Made by a program: the position numbers and the translations under genes | The notes under the pieces: model-generated | Databases searched by the model: none | Told to the model about the DNA's origin: nothing | Seen by the model: the letters and a program-made list of their open reading frames with translations, nothing else | Source of the DNA: Gammaproteobacteria bacterium | Lineage (GTDB): Bacteria > Pseudomonadota > Gammaproteobacteria > Competibacterales > Competibacteraceae | DNA: 64,000 bases | Assembly: GCA_024234995.1 (NCBI GenBank) | Contig: JACKNF010000002.1 | Location: 270,001 to 334,000, forward strand | Direction of reading: 5' to 3' | In this document: positions 1 to 11,058 of the stretch, in pieces | How the letters are laid out: every line of letters begins with the position of its first letter | How positions within the stretch are numbered: the stretch's first letter is position 1

Positions 1-2236
<2,236 letters not shown>

Positions 2237-2306
2237 CGCTAACACCCAAGCCTTGGGTTCATAGATATCCCTTGCTGCTTCCCTGATAGCGCACTCCCCC
2301 TTTTTC

Positions 2307-2424
2307 TGCCTGGCGACCTCAGCGCGCGGGAACCACCCGACCCCATCCCGAACTCGGTCGTGAAACCGCGCCGCGCCGATGATCGTGTGAGGTTACTCAT
2401 GCTAAAGTAGGTCATCGCCAGGCA
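2307..2424 (+). rRNA. 5S ribosomal RNA
   Basis: A 118-nt unit starts TGCCTGGCGACC and ends GGTCATCGCCAGGCA, so the two ends pair as the 5S terminal helix. The internal block ACCCCATCCCGAACTCGG is the usual conserved loop. It lies 70 nt after the 23S end, the normal 23S-5S arrangement, with no tRNA between them. Confidence 0.96.
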
Positions 2425-2432
2425 CCTCTTCT

Positions 2433-2467
2433 AAAACCCCCCCTTCAAGTTAGATCGGGGGGTTTTA
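2433..2467. terminator. Bidirectional terminator after the rRNA operon
   Basis: AAAACCCCCC (from 2433) pairs with GGGGGGTTTT (2457-2466) around a loop of about 13 nt. The A and T runs at the two ends give a T-tract on either strand. It ends rRNA transcription on + and sits 5 nt past the stop of the convergent BrkB-type gene, so it probably serves both. Confidence 0.88.
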
Positions 2468-2471
2468 CTTG

Positions 2472-3353
2472 CTAGCGATTTGTATCGTCGTTGAATTCAG
2501 GTAATTGCCGCTCATACTCGGCGATTACCTGGGCACCTAGAAGAATAATAAGGCTAATAGCGTACAACGTCATGAGCGCAATAATGGCACCAGCCAGCGA
2601 GCCATAAATAGCGTTGACCTTCGATATGTTGGCAAAATACCATACCAATACGTAGCGGGTCCCTTCCCACAGTAGCGTTGCGCTGATGCCGCCAATCAGA
2701 GCATGCCGCCATGGTAATCGGCCAGCTGGCATTAGCATGTAGATCAGCGTCAACATCCCAACTTGGCTGAGTAAACCGATAATGTAGAGTAGGATGACCA
2801 GTAGACTGGTAGGTGACCATTGCCATCCGAACAGTTGGATGTCCCTGGTTGCCAGGGTTTGCAGCATTCCATTCAGAAGTGTGACCACTAGTAATCCGCA
2901 TCCCAGCAACAATACATAAAGATAAGGTAGTAACAGTGAAGTGACCATCTGCCGGGCATGAACCTTATGCCGGTGGGCGAAAATCGCTATCATGGCATTT
3001 TCCATTACACCAAAGGCAGCAGCGCTAAAAAACAGCAAAGTGCCCGCCATGGTCCAGCCTAGTGCCTTCCGATGCTCCAAAAATTGCTGCACCTGTTCTA
3101 GGATGAGTTCAGATTCGCCAGGAACCAATTGTTCCAAATATCGCTGTAGTATGCTTAGTAACTGCGCCTCATTCACGATTTGGGACAGAACAACCAATAA
3201 TAGGATAACTAAGGGAACGAGTGAAAGTAGAGCGTTATAGGCAATTGCACCCGCCAGTAAGGTGCCTTGATTAGTCTGGAAGCCTTGGAAGACCCGCTTG
3301 ATGAAGGCCAATGGATGGCAAAGTAGCCGGTAAAAAGGATATTTAAGCCACAT
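2472..3353 (-). CDS. YihY/BrkB family inner-membrane protein
   Basis: This 293-residue integral membrane protein belongs to the YihY/virulence factor BrkB family. The family was once annotated as ribonuclease BN; that label is obsolete and the molecular function is not settled, with a transport role suspected. The family pattern is visible: an N-terminal amphipathic stretch, a first hydrophobic segment beginning AGAIAYNALLSLVPL near residue 34, then about five further membrane segments and a polar C-terminus. Length matches the family (about 290). It converges on the rRNA terminator. Upstream, 38 nt separate it from the stop of the next minus-strand gene, so co-transcription is possible. Family assignment is firm; function is not. 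Confidence 0.9.
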   Translation of the reverse strand: MWLKYPFYRLLCHPLAFIKRVFQGFQTNQGTLLAGAIAYNALLSLVPLVILLLVVLSQIVNEAQLLSILQRYLEQLVPGESELILEQVQQFLEHRKALGWTMAGTLLFFSAAAFGVMENAMIAIFAHRHKVHARQMVTSLLLPYLYVLLLGCGLLVVTLLNGMLQTLATRDIQLFGWQWSPTSLLVILLYIIGLLSQVGMLTLIYMLMPAGRLPWRHALIGGISATLLWEGTRYVLVWYFANISKVNAIYGSLAGAIIALMTLYAISLIILLGAQVIAEYERQLPEFNDDTNR

Positions 3354-3391
3354 GGTAAGGCTTCCTCTTGGAATCTTGGCGGGATGATAGC

Positions 3392-6300
3392 TCAGACCTG
3401 CCGGTTACTCGATTCCAGTGAATCCAGCAGTAGTTGGAGTTCCACTGCGTACTGATAGTGGAGATCCGGGTCGAGGGCCAGTGCTGGATCCCAGTTACCT
3501 TCGAGGATTGCTTTCAACTTAGCCGCTAGTAGCTTACCCGGTGGTGGTACATTCGAACTGGCAGTGATCTGTTCCAGTTTGGCAGCTAGTATATTGATGG
3601 CTTCGGTATCGTTGGTGCGCAGCGCCTGACCAATCTGGGCACATAAACGGATGCCCGGATTGCTGTTTTCACCACCGGCTCGCCGATAGGCCAGATACTT
3701 CTGGATCGCTTGCTGCCGCGCTTGATCGGCTACTTCGGCATTCTGCACCGATTGACCAACATCGCGTAGACCACGCCGGATTGCCCAATTGCGGGCGGTG
3801 GGGCTTTCAGGAGGGTTGCACTCGCTGGCGCGGTAAAGCTCCTGACGGGCTTCATCTGGTCGTCGCAATTGAATCAGCGCATTTGCTAGCTTGTTGCGGC
3901 TGGCTTCCTCACCATTCCCATCGCCTAATTGCGCATACAGCTCTGCCATTCGCCGGTAGGCCAGCACTGCCTCCTCAAGCTGGTTCAAGATTTGGTGCAA
4001 ATGGCCTAACTCCCCTAAGACTTCGGCGATCCCTCGGCGATGGCGTTGTTGCTCATATAGATAAAGCGACTTCTGGCAGGCTTGCAGCGCTTGTTCCATC
4101 CGCCCATCCAGCTTGTAGACCATGCCCAGTTGCCGCCAAGCCTGGGCAGCGTTTTCCGGCTGGCCCAGAATTTCAAACGTGCGCCGTGCTGTGTCATACA
4201 TCGCAATAGCGTCGGCGTAATGGCTTTGGCGTTGACGCACCAGCCCGAGCTGCATTTGGTTAGCGGCAACCGTAGGACTTGGCACCTTGGGATCGGTTTG
4301 GGCAAGCGCCGCTTCATAAGCAGCAGCAGCGTCCTTTAAGCGTCGCAGATAGGTCAGGCAATCACCGATTTCCGCATCAGCAACCGCAGCCATGCGAGCG
4401 GCGCTGTGATTGCCTGTATTGGCTAGAACTTGGAATTCTTGGCGGGCAATGTGCAATTCGCGAACCGCTGGCTCCGCAGCTCCAGCCAGCTTTAGCAGCT
4501 TGCCCAGCTCGAAACTCGACCGGGCAATATCATAAGATGCACCAGGGTAGGCATTAACCCCTGCATCTTGGCAGTGCCGCACTAATTGCCGGGCGGCCTG
4601 CACCGCATCTTCCAGCGATCCGCCATCGCGCAACCGTTCGAGGCGCAGCCGCTCGCTTTCAAAACGGGTCCGGCTCCAACCAGGCAGTGTTTGACCTACC
4701 CGTTCACGGACAGCTGCCGCTTCGGCGAGCGCAGCAGGAGCATTAAGATGGGTAAATAATTGTTCCATCTGACTAGCCAGCCGGGTTGTCCGCTCAGGTA
4801 TCGGTTGTTGCTGACAATCTCTGAGCAAGGCCAGTAAGTTGGGTAGTTCCAATCGGAGCAGACGTAAGGTACGGATATGATCCTTGAAGTATTGCCGATA
4901 GAGAATCGACAGTAGATGTTCCATAGCAGCGCGCCAACGCTCCCGCCATGCTGCCCGCTGCTGGGTGTCCAGTTGTCCGCTCAGATAACTCGATAACGCC
5001 GGGTTGATACGCAAGTGCCCGTAACCTTCATCATGAGCTAGATTTAGAGTAATCAACTGTTCGCACAGTGCATCAGCGGCTCGTTGATCAAGTTCACACG
5101 CCTGCTCCAGAACGAGGCGGTTGATCCCGTTCTTAGCAAAAGCCAGCAGCGCCAATTGTTCCCGGTTGCCTGCGGGCAGCCGGCGCAAGGCTTGTTCCAG
5201 CTCCAGGTAAAGCGGCCATTGCAGATCATCGCTATGGTGGCGTAGTAGTTCCAGGCGGATGGCGCGAAGATAGTCCAAAGCAGCATGGATTCCATGGGTG
5301 CTGATTTCATGGGCCAAGCGGCGCAAGGCGCCAGGGTGGCCGCCTGCTAGTGCTGCCAGCTGGCGTAAAGGCTGCAATTCACCATTCTTATCAGCAGGTG
5401 GAGATTCCCCTGTAGCGATCAACGTCCGGCTAATTAGAGTAATTGCATCGTCGTCATCTAATGGTCCCAGGACGATTTCTTTCCAGGGGGCAGCGAAGGA
5501 GGGTGGTCCCAGCCGCCCTGTTGCCAGCAGCCGCAGACCAGGCCATTCACCCAGCAATTTTTTCCAGAACCGTTCGAGCGCCTCATCGTGTTCCGGGGGC
5601 CACTGTTCGATCTGATCCAGTATGATCAGAACGGGTTGAGCGTGCAGGGTTTGCCAGATGTGATCTACAGCCTGCCAAATTCCTGGATAGCGCCCGGCGG
5701 TCCAGTGTTGGCCGTTGGGCAGTAGTTGTTGGCCGAGGTGTTCCACCAAGGTATGGAACTCGCTGGCATCATCATCCCGTAGATAGGCAACATGCCGGCA
5801 TCGACCGCTATGCACCAGCCATCTTGCTAGAGTGACTGCCGTCGCGGTTTTACCGCAGCCACTGGGTCCGCGAAGAAAAATCGCAGAATAGCTGTCGAGC
5901 GATCGTTCCATAGCCAGCAGATTGCGGCTGCGCCCGACGAAACCGGTAGGCGGTGACTCGGGTAGCAAGCCTAACGAACCTGCTGTGCTTTGCCCGAGCA
6001 GCCGGCGCCAGAGTTCCAGAGGGGGGCGCAGTACGAGGCGGAAATCGTGATGGCCTAGATACAATTGGATGGCAAACCAATCTTGCAGGTGGACACCGCC
6101 GCCGCCCAGTCCCTGGACACGGTAGCTGTCGCTGGCCAGCCGCTTCTGACCTGCAAACACGGCTTGAGCGATCCGGGCACCACGCAGTAGTTCTTCATAA
6201 AACGTGCTCCAAAACTGTCGCAGCGCCTCTGTTGAGGTATCAGGGTGCAAGGTGATTACTGTGGGAATTCCGGCTGCCAGCAGATCTGAAGCCAAGATGA

Positions 6301-7669
6301 CGGTCATAGAAGCAGGGCAGGGCAAGGCTACTAAGCGGATACGGTAGGTTACCAGCAAGGACGCCAGTGCTGGAATTGGAACAAATTCGGCCCCGCGATA
6401 CTTGGCTGTTAGCAAACCCTGGCTGGTTTCAAATGCGAATCTCAGCGCACTCGAATCCTCGTCAGCGGAGGGTGGCAGTAAATAGCCGTCTAAATGCAGA
6501 GCGGTGAAAGGCCGTCCTGCTGCCCAGGCTTCGTTCAACTGTTTCTCTAGGGCCGCCAGCGTCGGTGGTACTAACACTTGGGTTTCGACCAGAGCGCCTA
6601 GATGGCTTAGAGCATCAAACAGTGGCAGCGCACTGCGCCGGTAATCGGGATGTCCGGTGGGTTCGGTATCAGGCCGTGGACTGATCACAAGCAATCGCAG
6701 CGGAGGCGGCACTGGCAGAATGGGATTACCGCCACCGGCTAGTCGGCGTTGAAATTCGACAGGTTGTTTGCTTTGGATCAGGAAGCCAGCCGCATCATGC
6801 AGCAGTTCCCAAGGCAACCCGAGAATAGCCGGAGTTTGTAGCGGTGTGGCTTGTATCTGAAGAGTCAACCGGTGTTCACGGGGGTCAGCCGGATCGCGCC
6901 AGCCGGAAATTAAGGATTGCAACTCCGGGCGGCCAAGAGTGGCTTGGTACAGGCGGTGGCCCCAGCTAGCCAGTATCGCATCGGTGCGCCGGGCAACTTG
7001 ACGGGCGGCATCGGTTGGCCAGCGGAGATGATCTTGCCAATACCAGTGTAAGGTCCGGGCCGCCAGAGGTGAAGGCAGGGGGCCGGAAACCGTATCTATA
7101 CTAACCGCCGGTTCGGACTCGGGACGACGGTTCAGGCGGGCGCTAATCCGCCAGTTATCAGGGGATGAGTTATCCGCCAGATTGAAGATGATCTCTAGTT
7201 CGGCGATCGGTGAGGGAGTACGGTCGGTGGTCGTATCCGCAGCACGCGGTACACCAAGCGTATTGAGCAATATTGGCAGCGCCGCACCGAGTCCTTCAGC
7301 GGTGAGGAGGATCGGTGGCGTCGGGGGCAAGGGCGTGAACCAGTGGTTGAGTACAGCCGGGTCTATCCCAGGCAACAGCAAGGGGATGACGCGATAGGTA
7401 TCGGCCCGCCGCCGTTCTGCTTCCTGAGCGACCTCAATTTCCCGCCGCAGCCAAGCTAGGTTGCCGGTATTGAGTCCAAGCACCACGATGACGTGTTGAG
7501 CTTGTTCGATCGCCCATCGTACGTCTTGCGTCAAGTGTTCATTACCGCGTAACTGGCGGGTATCGCGCCAGACGGGAATGCGGCAGGCTTCCAGAGCCAA
7601 TCCTAGATCTCGGGCGAATTCGTCTTCAGTGAAGGCATGACAGATAAACAGCAGGGGAGCGGCGGCCAT
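3392..7669 (-). CDS. TIR-CHAT-NTPase-TPR multidomain protein (STAND type)
   Basis: A 1425-residue cytoplasmic protein. An upstream in-frame ATG at 7783 would add 38 residues and run into the divergent Hsp20 promoter, so ATG 7669, where the TIR fold begins, is preferred. Residues about 1-140 form a TIR domain with the WLRREIEVAQE segment; Glu77 occupies the NADase catalytic position. Residues about 200-560 resemble a CHAT caspase-like domain: Cys451 is present, but the usual GHG histidine is GYL (Tyr396). Residues about 580-860 are a P-loop NTPase with Walker A GPSGCGKT near residue 600 and Walker B LIILDQIEQ near 682. Residues about 1000-1330 are TPR repeats. The plan fits STAND-type signal proteins, in which the repeats sense, the NTPase oligomerises and the N-terminus acts as effector. 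A role in antiphage defence or regulated cell death is inferred. No defence genes adjoin it. Confidence 0.85.
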   Translation of the reverse strand: MAAAPLLFICHAFTEDEFARDLGLALEACRIPVWRDTRQLRGNEHLTQDVRWAIEQAQHVIVVLGLNTGNLAWLRREIEVAQEAERRRADTYRVIPLLLPGIDPAVLNHWFTPLPPTPPILLTAEGLGAALPILLNTLGVPRAADTTTDRTPSPIAELEIIFNLADNSSPDNWRISARLNRRPESEPAVSIDTVSGPLPSPLAARTLHWYWQDHLRWPTDAARQVARRTDAILASWGHRLYQATLGRPELQSLISGWRDPADPREHRLTLQIQATPLQTPAILGLPWELLHDAAGFLIQSKQPVEFQRRLAGGGNPILPVPPPLRLLVISPRPDTEPTGHPDYRRSALPLFDALSHLGALVETQVLVPPTLAALEKQLNEAWAAGRPFTALHLDGYLLPPSADEDSSALRFAFETSQGLLTAKYRGAEFVPIPALASLLVTYRIRLVALPCPASMTVILASDLLAAGIPTVITLHPDTSTEALRQFWSTFYEELLRGARIAQAVFAGQKRLASDSYRVQGLGGGGVHLQDWFAIQLYLGHHDFRLVLRPPLELWRRLLGQSTAGSLGLLPESPPTGFVGRSRNLLAMERSLDSYSAIFLRGPSGCGKTATAVTLARWLVHSGRCRHVAYLRDDDASEFHTLVEHLGQQLLPNGQHWTAGRYPGIWQAVDHIWQTLHAQPVLIILDQIEQWPPEHDEALERFWKKLLGEWPGLRLLATGRLGPPSFAAPWKEIVLGPLDDDDAITLISRTLIATGESPPADKNGELQPLRQLAALAGGHPGALRRLAHEISTHGIHAALDYLRAIRLELLRHHSDDLQWPLYLELEQALRRLPAGNREQLALLAFAKNGINRLVLEQACELDQRAADALCEQLITLNLAHDEGYGHLRINPALSSYLSGQLDTQQRAAWRERWRAAMEHLLSILYRQYFKDHIRTLRLLRLELPNLLALLRDCQQQPIPERTTRLASQMEQLFTHLNAPAALAEAAAVRERVGQTLPGWSRTRFESERLRLERLRDGGSLEDAVQAARQLVRHCQDAGVNAYPGASYDIARSSFELGKLLKLAGAAEPAVRELHIARQEFQVLANTGNHSAARMAAVADAEIGDCLTYLRRLKDAAAAYEAALAQTDPKVPSPTVAANQMQLGLVRQRQSHYADAIAMYDTARRTFEILGQPENAAQAWRQLGMVYKLDGRMEQALQACQKSLYLYEQQRHRRGIAEVLGELGHLHQILNQLEEAVLAYRRMAELYAQLGDGNGEEASRNKLANALIQLRRPDEARQELYRASECNPPESPTARNWAIRRGLRDVGQSVQNAEVADQARQQAIQKYLAYRRAGGENSNPGIRLCAQIGQALRTNDTEAINILAAKLEQITASSNVPPPGKLLAAKLKAILEGNWDPALALDPDLHYQYAVELQLLLDSLESSNRQV

Positions 7670-7745
7670 TAGGCGGTTCCGGGCAACTTGAATGAAAGAT
7701 AGGAAATATAAATATAGCGTAGCGTAAAAATACCTCGGTGAAACC

Positions 7746-7773
7746 CTTGAAAATTGGGGTTTCAACCCCATTT
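7746..7773 (+). promoter_or_regulatory. Sigma-32 (heat-shock) promoter of hsp20
   Basis: CTTGAAA (7746-7752), a 13-nt spacer and CCCCATTT (7766-7773) match the sigma-32 consensus CTTGAAA-N11-16-CCCCATNT at every fixed position. The spacer contains TGGGGTT, which pairs with the AACCCCA overlapping the -10, so the DNA also has a small dyad here. Expected transcription start is near 7780, giving a leader of about 60 nt before the Hsp20 ATG. Confidence 0.88.
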
Positions 7774-7842
7774 TATATCCCAAGAGAAGAGGTGTTTACA
7801 GAACACGGAAACTTTAACTATCAATTGGCAGGAGGTGCAACC

Positions 7843-8283
7843 ATGGCTCTGATGCGCTATGAACCCTTCAATCTGTTGAACCAGTTGCAACGGGAAATGA
7901 ACCGGCTGTTTGATACCAGCCGGATGGGTGATGAGGAAGGGGGACATTTGCTGGCTGATTGGGCGCCAGCGGTGGATATTAAGGAAGAGCCGGCTCAGTT
8001 CGTGATTCATGCTGATGTGCCGGGTATTGAGGCTAAGGATATTGATATCACTCTGGAGAATGGCGTACTGACGCTGAAAGGCCAGCGAGCCTTTAACAAG
8101 GAGGAAGAGACTGAGAATTACCGCCGGGTTGAGCGGGTACGCGGTACATTTTTGCGGCGGTTCTCGTTGCCAGATGCGGTGGATGCCGAGAAGGTGGCCG
8201 CCAAGTGTAAGGATGGGGTGCTGGAGTTGATCGTGCCGAAACGTGAATCAGCACAACCTCGCCGGATCACTATTGAAAGCTGA
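7843..8283 (+). CDS. Hsp20/alpha-crystallin small heat-shock protein
   Basis: A 146-residue ATP-independent holdase chaperone of the cytoplasm that keeps unfolding proteins soluble for DnaK/ClpB. The start is ATG 7843, six bases after a strong GGAGGT (7831-7836); the frame opens earlier at 7738 but that ATG lies before the promoter elements. The N-terminal arm is MALMRYEPFNLLNQLQREMN, a common Hsp20 opening. The alpha-crystallin domain runs from about residue 40 to 135 and ends in the conserved GVLELIVPK segment, followed by a short basic tail with an I-x-I-like ITI anchor. The single gene is flanked by a perfect sigma-32 promoter and a strong hairpin, so it is a monocistronic heat-shock unit. 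Confidence 0.95.
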   Translation: MALMRYEPFNLLNQLQREMNRLFDTSRMGDEEGGHLLADWAPAVDIKEEPAQFVIHADVPGIEAKDIDITLENGVLTLKGQRAFNKEEETENYRRVERVRGTFLRRFSLPDAVDAEKVAAKCKDGVLELIVPKRESAQPRRITIES

Positions 8284-8339
8284 TCGCAACGAGGAGAACA
8301 AAGCGCGAAGCTGTGTTCTTCAGGACTGATCATACCAAA

Positions 8340-8363
8340 AGCGCGGGTTGAGAAACCCGCGCT
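8340..8363. terminator. Bidirectional terminator between hsp20 and ptsP
   Basis: AGCGCGGGTT (8340-8349) and AACCCGCGCT (8354-8363) form a perfect 10-bp stem closed by a GAGA tetraloop. The AAAA before it gives a T-tract for minus-strand transcription coming out of ptsP. On + the following bases are GTGCTTT, a weaker tract. Confidence 0.85.
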
Positions 8364-8386
8364 GTGCTTTCAGGCAAACGCAGACC

Positions 8387-10654
8387 TCAGACCGATTTGC
8401 GCACAATCTCACCCAATCCGGCTTGCCGGAGCGCATCACTCAGCAACTGGCGGACTTCGCTGACAGTTTCCAGGGCGATTGCCTGCTGCGCCAGACTCCG
8501 CGCTTCGGTCAAAGTAAAGCTGCGGATCGCCCATTTGACTTTTGGTACGCTAACCGGACCCGCGCTTAGGCTATCCACCCCCATCCCTAAGAGCAGCACC
8601 GCTGCCCCTGGATCACCAGCCATTTCTCCGCACAGATTGACCGGTCGGCCCGCCTTATGACCTTCGGCGATGATATGGGCGATGGCTTTGAGCATCGAAG
8701 GGTGCAGGTTGTCATATAACCCAGCAACCCGGGCATTGTCACGATCTACTGCCAGCAGATACTGGGTCAGATCGTTGGTGCCGACGGCTAAAAAATCTGC
8801 TCGTTGTGCCAGTTGCCTGGCCTGCCATGCGGCAGAGGGAATTTCGATCATCACCCCGATTTCCGGTCGGGCGGCGGGCCAGCTATCCTCACATAATTCC
8901 TGATGAGCACGTTCCAGCAACCGTAGCGCCTCGTCCACCTCTTCGACGGTGGTGATCATCGGAAACAGGATGCGCAGGTTATCGAGCCCGGCGTTGGCGC
9001 GTAGCATCGCTCGCAACTGGATCAGGAAAATATCTGGATGATCGAGCGTAAAGCGCATCCCGCGCCAGCCGAGGAAAGGATTGTTCTCCTCAATGCGGAA
9101 GTAGGGCAAGGTTTTGTCGCCGCCAATGTCCAGGGTGCGCATCACGACTGGCTGTGGAGCAAAGGCAGTCAGCATTTGCTGGTAAATCTGATACTGCTCG
9201 TCTTCACTGGGGAACGATTCACGTACCATAAAAGAAAATTCGGTGCGATAGAGACCCACTCCATCGGCACCGCTGTTGGTGACTGCAGCAATATCAGTCA
9301 GCAGGCCAGCTTTTGCATAGAGCGGGATACGATATCCATCGCGAGTTATCGCCGGTTGTTCACGCAGGCCGCGCAATTCAGCCGTCAGCTCTGCCTCAGC
9401 CACGATCAGTTGCTGATACTCTTCGCGCACTGCTGCGTCCGGGTTGAGATAGACTCGGCCTTGGTAGCCATCAATAATGATGGTAGTGCCTTCAAAGCGG
9501 CCTAGCGGCCGGTCGCCCAGGCCCAGGACGGCGGGAATTCCCATCGCTCGGGCTAGAAGGGCAACATGGGACAGCGCTGAGCCGCGCAGGCAGACGATGC
9601 CGGCCAGCCGGTCCAACGGCACCGCTGCCAGGTGTGCGACACTCATTTCCTCGGCAACCAAAATGCAATGCTCACCGGCAGGTTCCAGTGATTGCGTTGG
9701 TTCAGCGCGCAAGTGATTCAATACCCGCCGCCCCAGATCACGGATGTCCTCGGCGCGGGTGCTAAGATAGGGGTCCTCAGCTTGCCCGAGCAACCGCACG
9801 CGCGAGCTGATCGCATCGCGCCAGGCGGCGGGTGCCCAACGGCCGGTCTGGATACGGTCCAGCGTGTCGTTCAACAGGCTGTCGCTGCTCAGCATCATAC
9901 GATAGACCGTGAACAGGGCCAGTTCAGTTGGCGGTAGCAGGGGTGCCAGACGGTCGGCAGCTTCGTGCAACTCCTGCTCAACCGCAGCGATGGCTGCCTG
10001 GAACGCTGCTTTTTCAGCCACTGGGTCTAGTGCCGGGCGATCGGGTACATCATCAAGGTCAGCTAGCAGGTAAGGAATGGTGATCGTCCCGATGGCGATG
10101 CCCGGAGCGCCTGCGACTCCTTGCAGGGCGCGGGTTCCAGTGCTTGAAGGATTGAGCAGTTCCTGGGTGGCACCACTGAGGATAGCGTGATTGAGGATGC
10201 TGGCCAGTTGCGCAGCGATAGTGACTAGAAAATCCACCTCATCGAGATGGAATAGGCGGGTGGCAGTATGCTGAACCGTTAACATCCCCAGCACACGCCG
10301 GTACTGGATCAGCGGTACCCCTAGGAAGGCATGGTAGTTTTCTTCTCCTGCTTCGGGGACAGCATAAAAGCGCGGGTGGCGGTGGGCATCCTCAAGATTC
10401 AAGGGTTCCTGCCGTTCAGCAACCAGGCTCACCAGTCCTTGGTTGTGGCTCAACCGTATCCGGCCGACGGCTTGGGGATTGAGTCCGGCAGTGGCTGTCA
10501 GCACATATTCGCGATTGTCCTCATCAGCTAAATAGATAGTGCAAGCAGCGACACTCATCGTATCCCGGATCCGATTGACGGTGATTGCCAGTGCGCTGGG
10601 CAGGTCCGGTGCGGTGCTGACATCCTGGACGATACGGCGTAAGGTTGCGAGCAT
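8387..10654 (-). CDS. ptsP: Phosphoenolpyruvate-protein phosphotransferase PtsP (enzyme I-Ntr)
   Basis: First enzyme of the nitrogen-related PTS: it autophosphorylates on histidine from PEP and passes phosphate to NPr. The 755-residue protein has an N-terminal GAF domain (about 1-160, the glutamine/2-oxoglutarate sensing part in the family), then the PTS enzyme I N-domain, the mobile His domain with GSALSHVALLARAMG (active His near residue 360) and the C-terminal PEP-binding barrel with GVGLYRTEF and NDLTQYLLAVDRDN. ATG 10654 gives MLATLRRIVQDVS, aligning with the E. coli start; GGAAGGA lies about 10 nt upstream. An ATG 30 nt further upstream is less likely. The usual neighbour rppH is absent, as are ptsN and ptsO within this window. 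Confidence 0.95.
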   Translation of the reverse strand: MLATLRRIVQDVSTAPDLPSALAITVNRIRDTMSVAACTIYLADEDNREYVLTATAGLNPQAVGRIRLSHNQGLVSLVAERQEPLNLEDAHRHPRFYAVPEAGEENYHAFLGVPLIQYRRVLGMLTVQHTATRLFHLDEVDFLVTIAAQLASILNHAILSGATQELLNPSSTGTRALQGVAGAPGIAIGTITIPYLLADLDDVPDRPALDPVAEKAAFQAAIAAVEQELHEAADRLAPLLPPTELALFTVYRMMLSSDSLLNDTLDRIQTGRWAPAAWRDAISSRVRLLGQAEDPYLSTRAEDIRDLGRRVLNHLRAEPTQSLEPAGEHCILVAEEMSVAHLAAVPLDRLAGIVCLRGSALSHVALLARAMGIPAVLGLGDRPLGRFEGTTIIIDGYQGRVYLNPDAAVREEYQQLIVAEAELTAELRGLREQPAITRDGYRIPLYAKAGLLTDIAAVTNSGADGVGLYRTEFSFMVRESFPSEDEQYQIYQQMLTAFAPQPVVMRTLDIGGDKTLPYFRIEENNPFLGWRGMRFTLDHPDIFLIQLRAMLRANAGLDNLRILFPMITTVEEVDEALRLLERAHQELCEDSWPAARPEIGVMIEIPSAAWQARQLAQRADFLAVGTNDLTQYLLAVDRDNARVAGLYDNLHPSMLKAIAHIIAEGHKAGRPVNLCGEMAGDPGAAVLLLGMGVDSLSAGPVSVPKVKWAIRSFTLTEARSLAQQAIALETVSEVRQLLSDALRQAGLGEIVRKSV

Positions 10655-10684
10655 AAAGTGAAATTCCTTCCGGCTGGAAATCAT

Positions 10685-11058
10685 TCAGAAAACAGCATAA
10701 GCCGCTACGGGGGATGGTGACAACACGAGCTCATTGAATGCAGTGTGGAGGTTCAGAATGTCATCAATTTTTTAACCTCGCCAGATCCCGCTGGGTGCAG
10801 GAGTGTATACCAGTGACAGGATGTCTTAGGGTTGCTATCTCACTCAATAGTTCAGCCGCAGGGTAAGCAGAAGGTAATCATTCACTCTCCTCGCTCCCTT
10901 GGCAGGGGGCGAGGGCGATTGGGTAAGTCATTGAACCTGCTGTGCTTACCCCCAGCCCTCCTCCTGCAAGCAGGCGAGGGGAGTGAGCAGCTGCAACAGA
11001 AGATGGTTAGAATGTTAGCAAATCAGCCCTGACACCGAGTGCAAGTGAACCGGATCCT
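10685..11058. other. Gene-free stretch between ptsP and fieF
   Basis: These 374 bases hold the divergent promoters of ptsP and fieF and the long imperfect inverted repeat at 10883-10986. I see no convincing coding sequence; the short frames here do not look like protein. Confidence 0.6.
10883..10986. repeat. Long imperfect inverted repeat (REP-like element)
   Basis: CACTCTCCTCGCTCCCTTGG at the left edge matches, in reverse complement, CACTCCCCTCGCCTGCTTGC from the right edge. Similarity continues inward through GGCGAGGGCG/GGAGGGC to GGGTAAG against its complement CTTACCC, leaving a loop of about 17 nt. The arms are about 40-45 nt with several mismatches. C/T-rich CTCCTC...GGGGAG hairpins of the same flavour occur at 21636, 45389, 48100 and 52940, so this may be the longest member of a dispersed family. 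Confidence 0.65.

Noticed and set aside
2237..2306. tRNA gene in the 23S-5S spacer
   Set aside because: The spacer is only 70 nt and has no cloverleaf-like arms or CCA end.
7780..7842. RNA thermometer in the Hsp20 leader
   Set aside because: No stable pairing that hides GGAGGT was found by eye; only short, interrupted matches.
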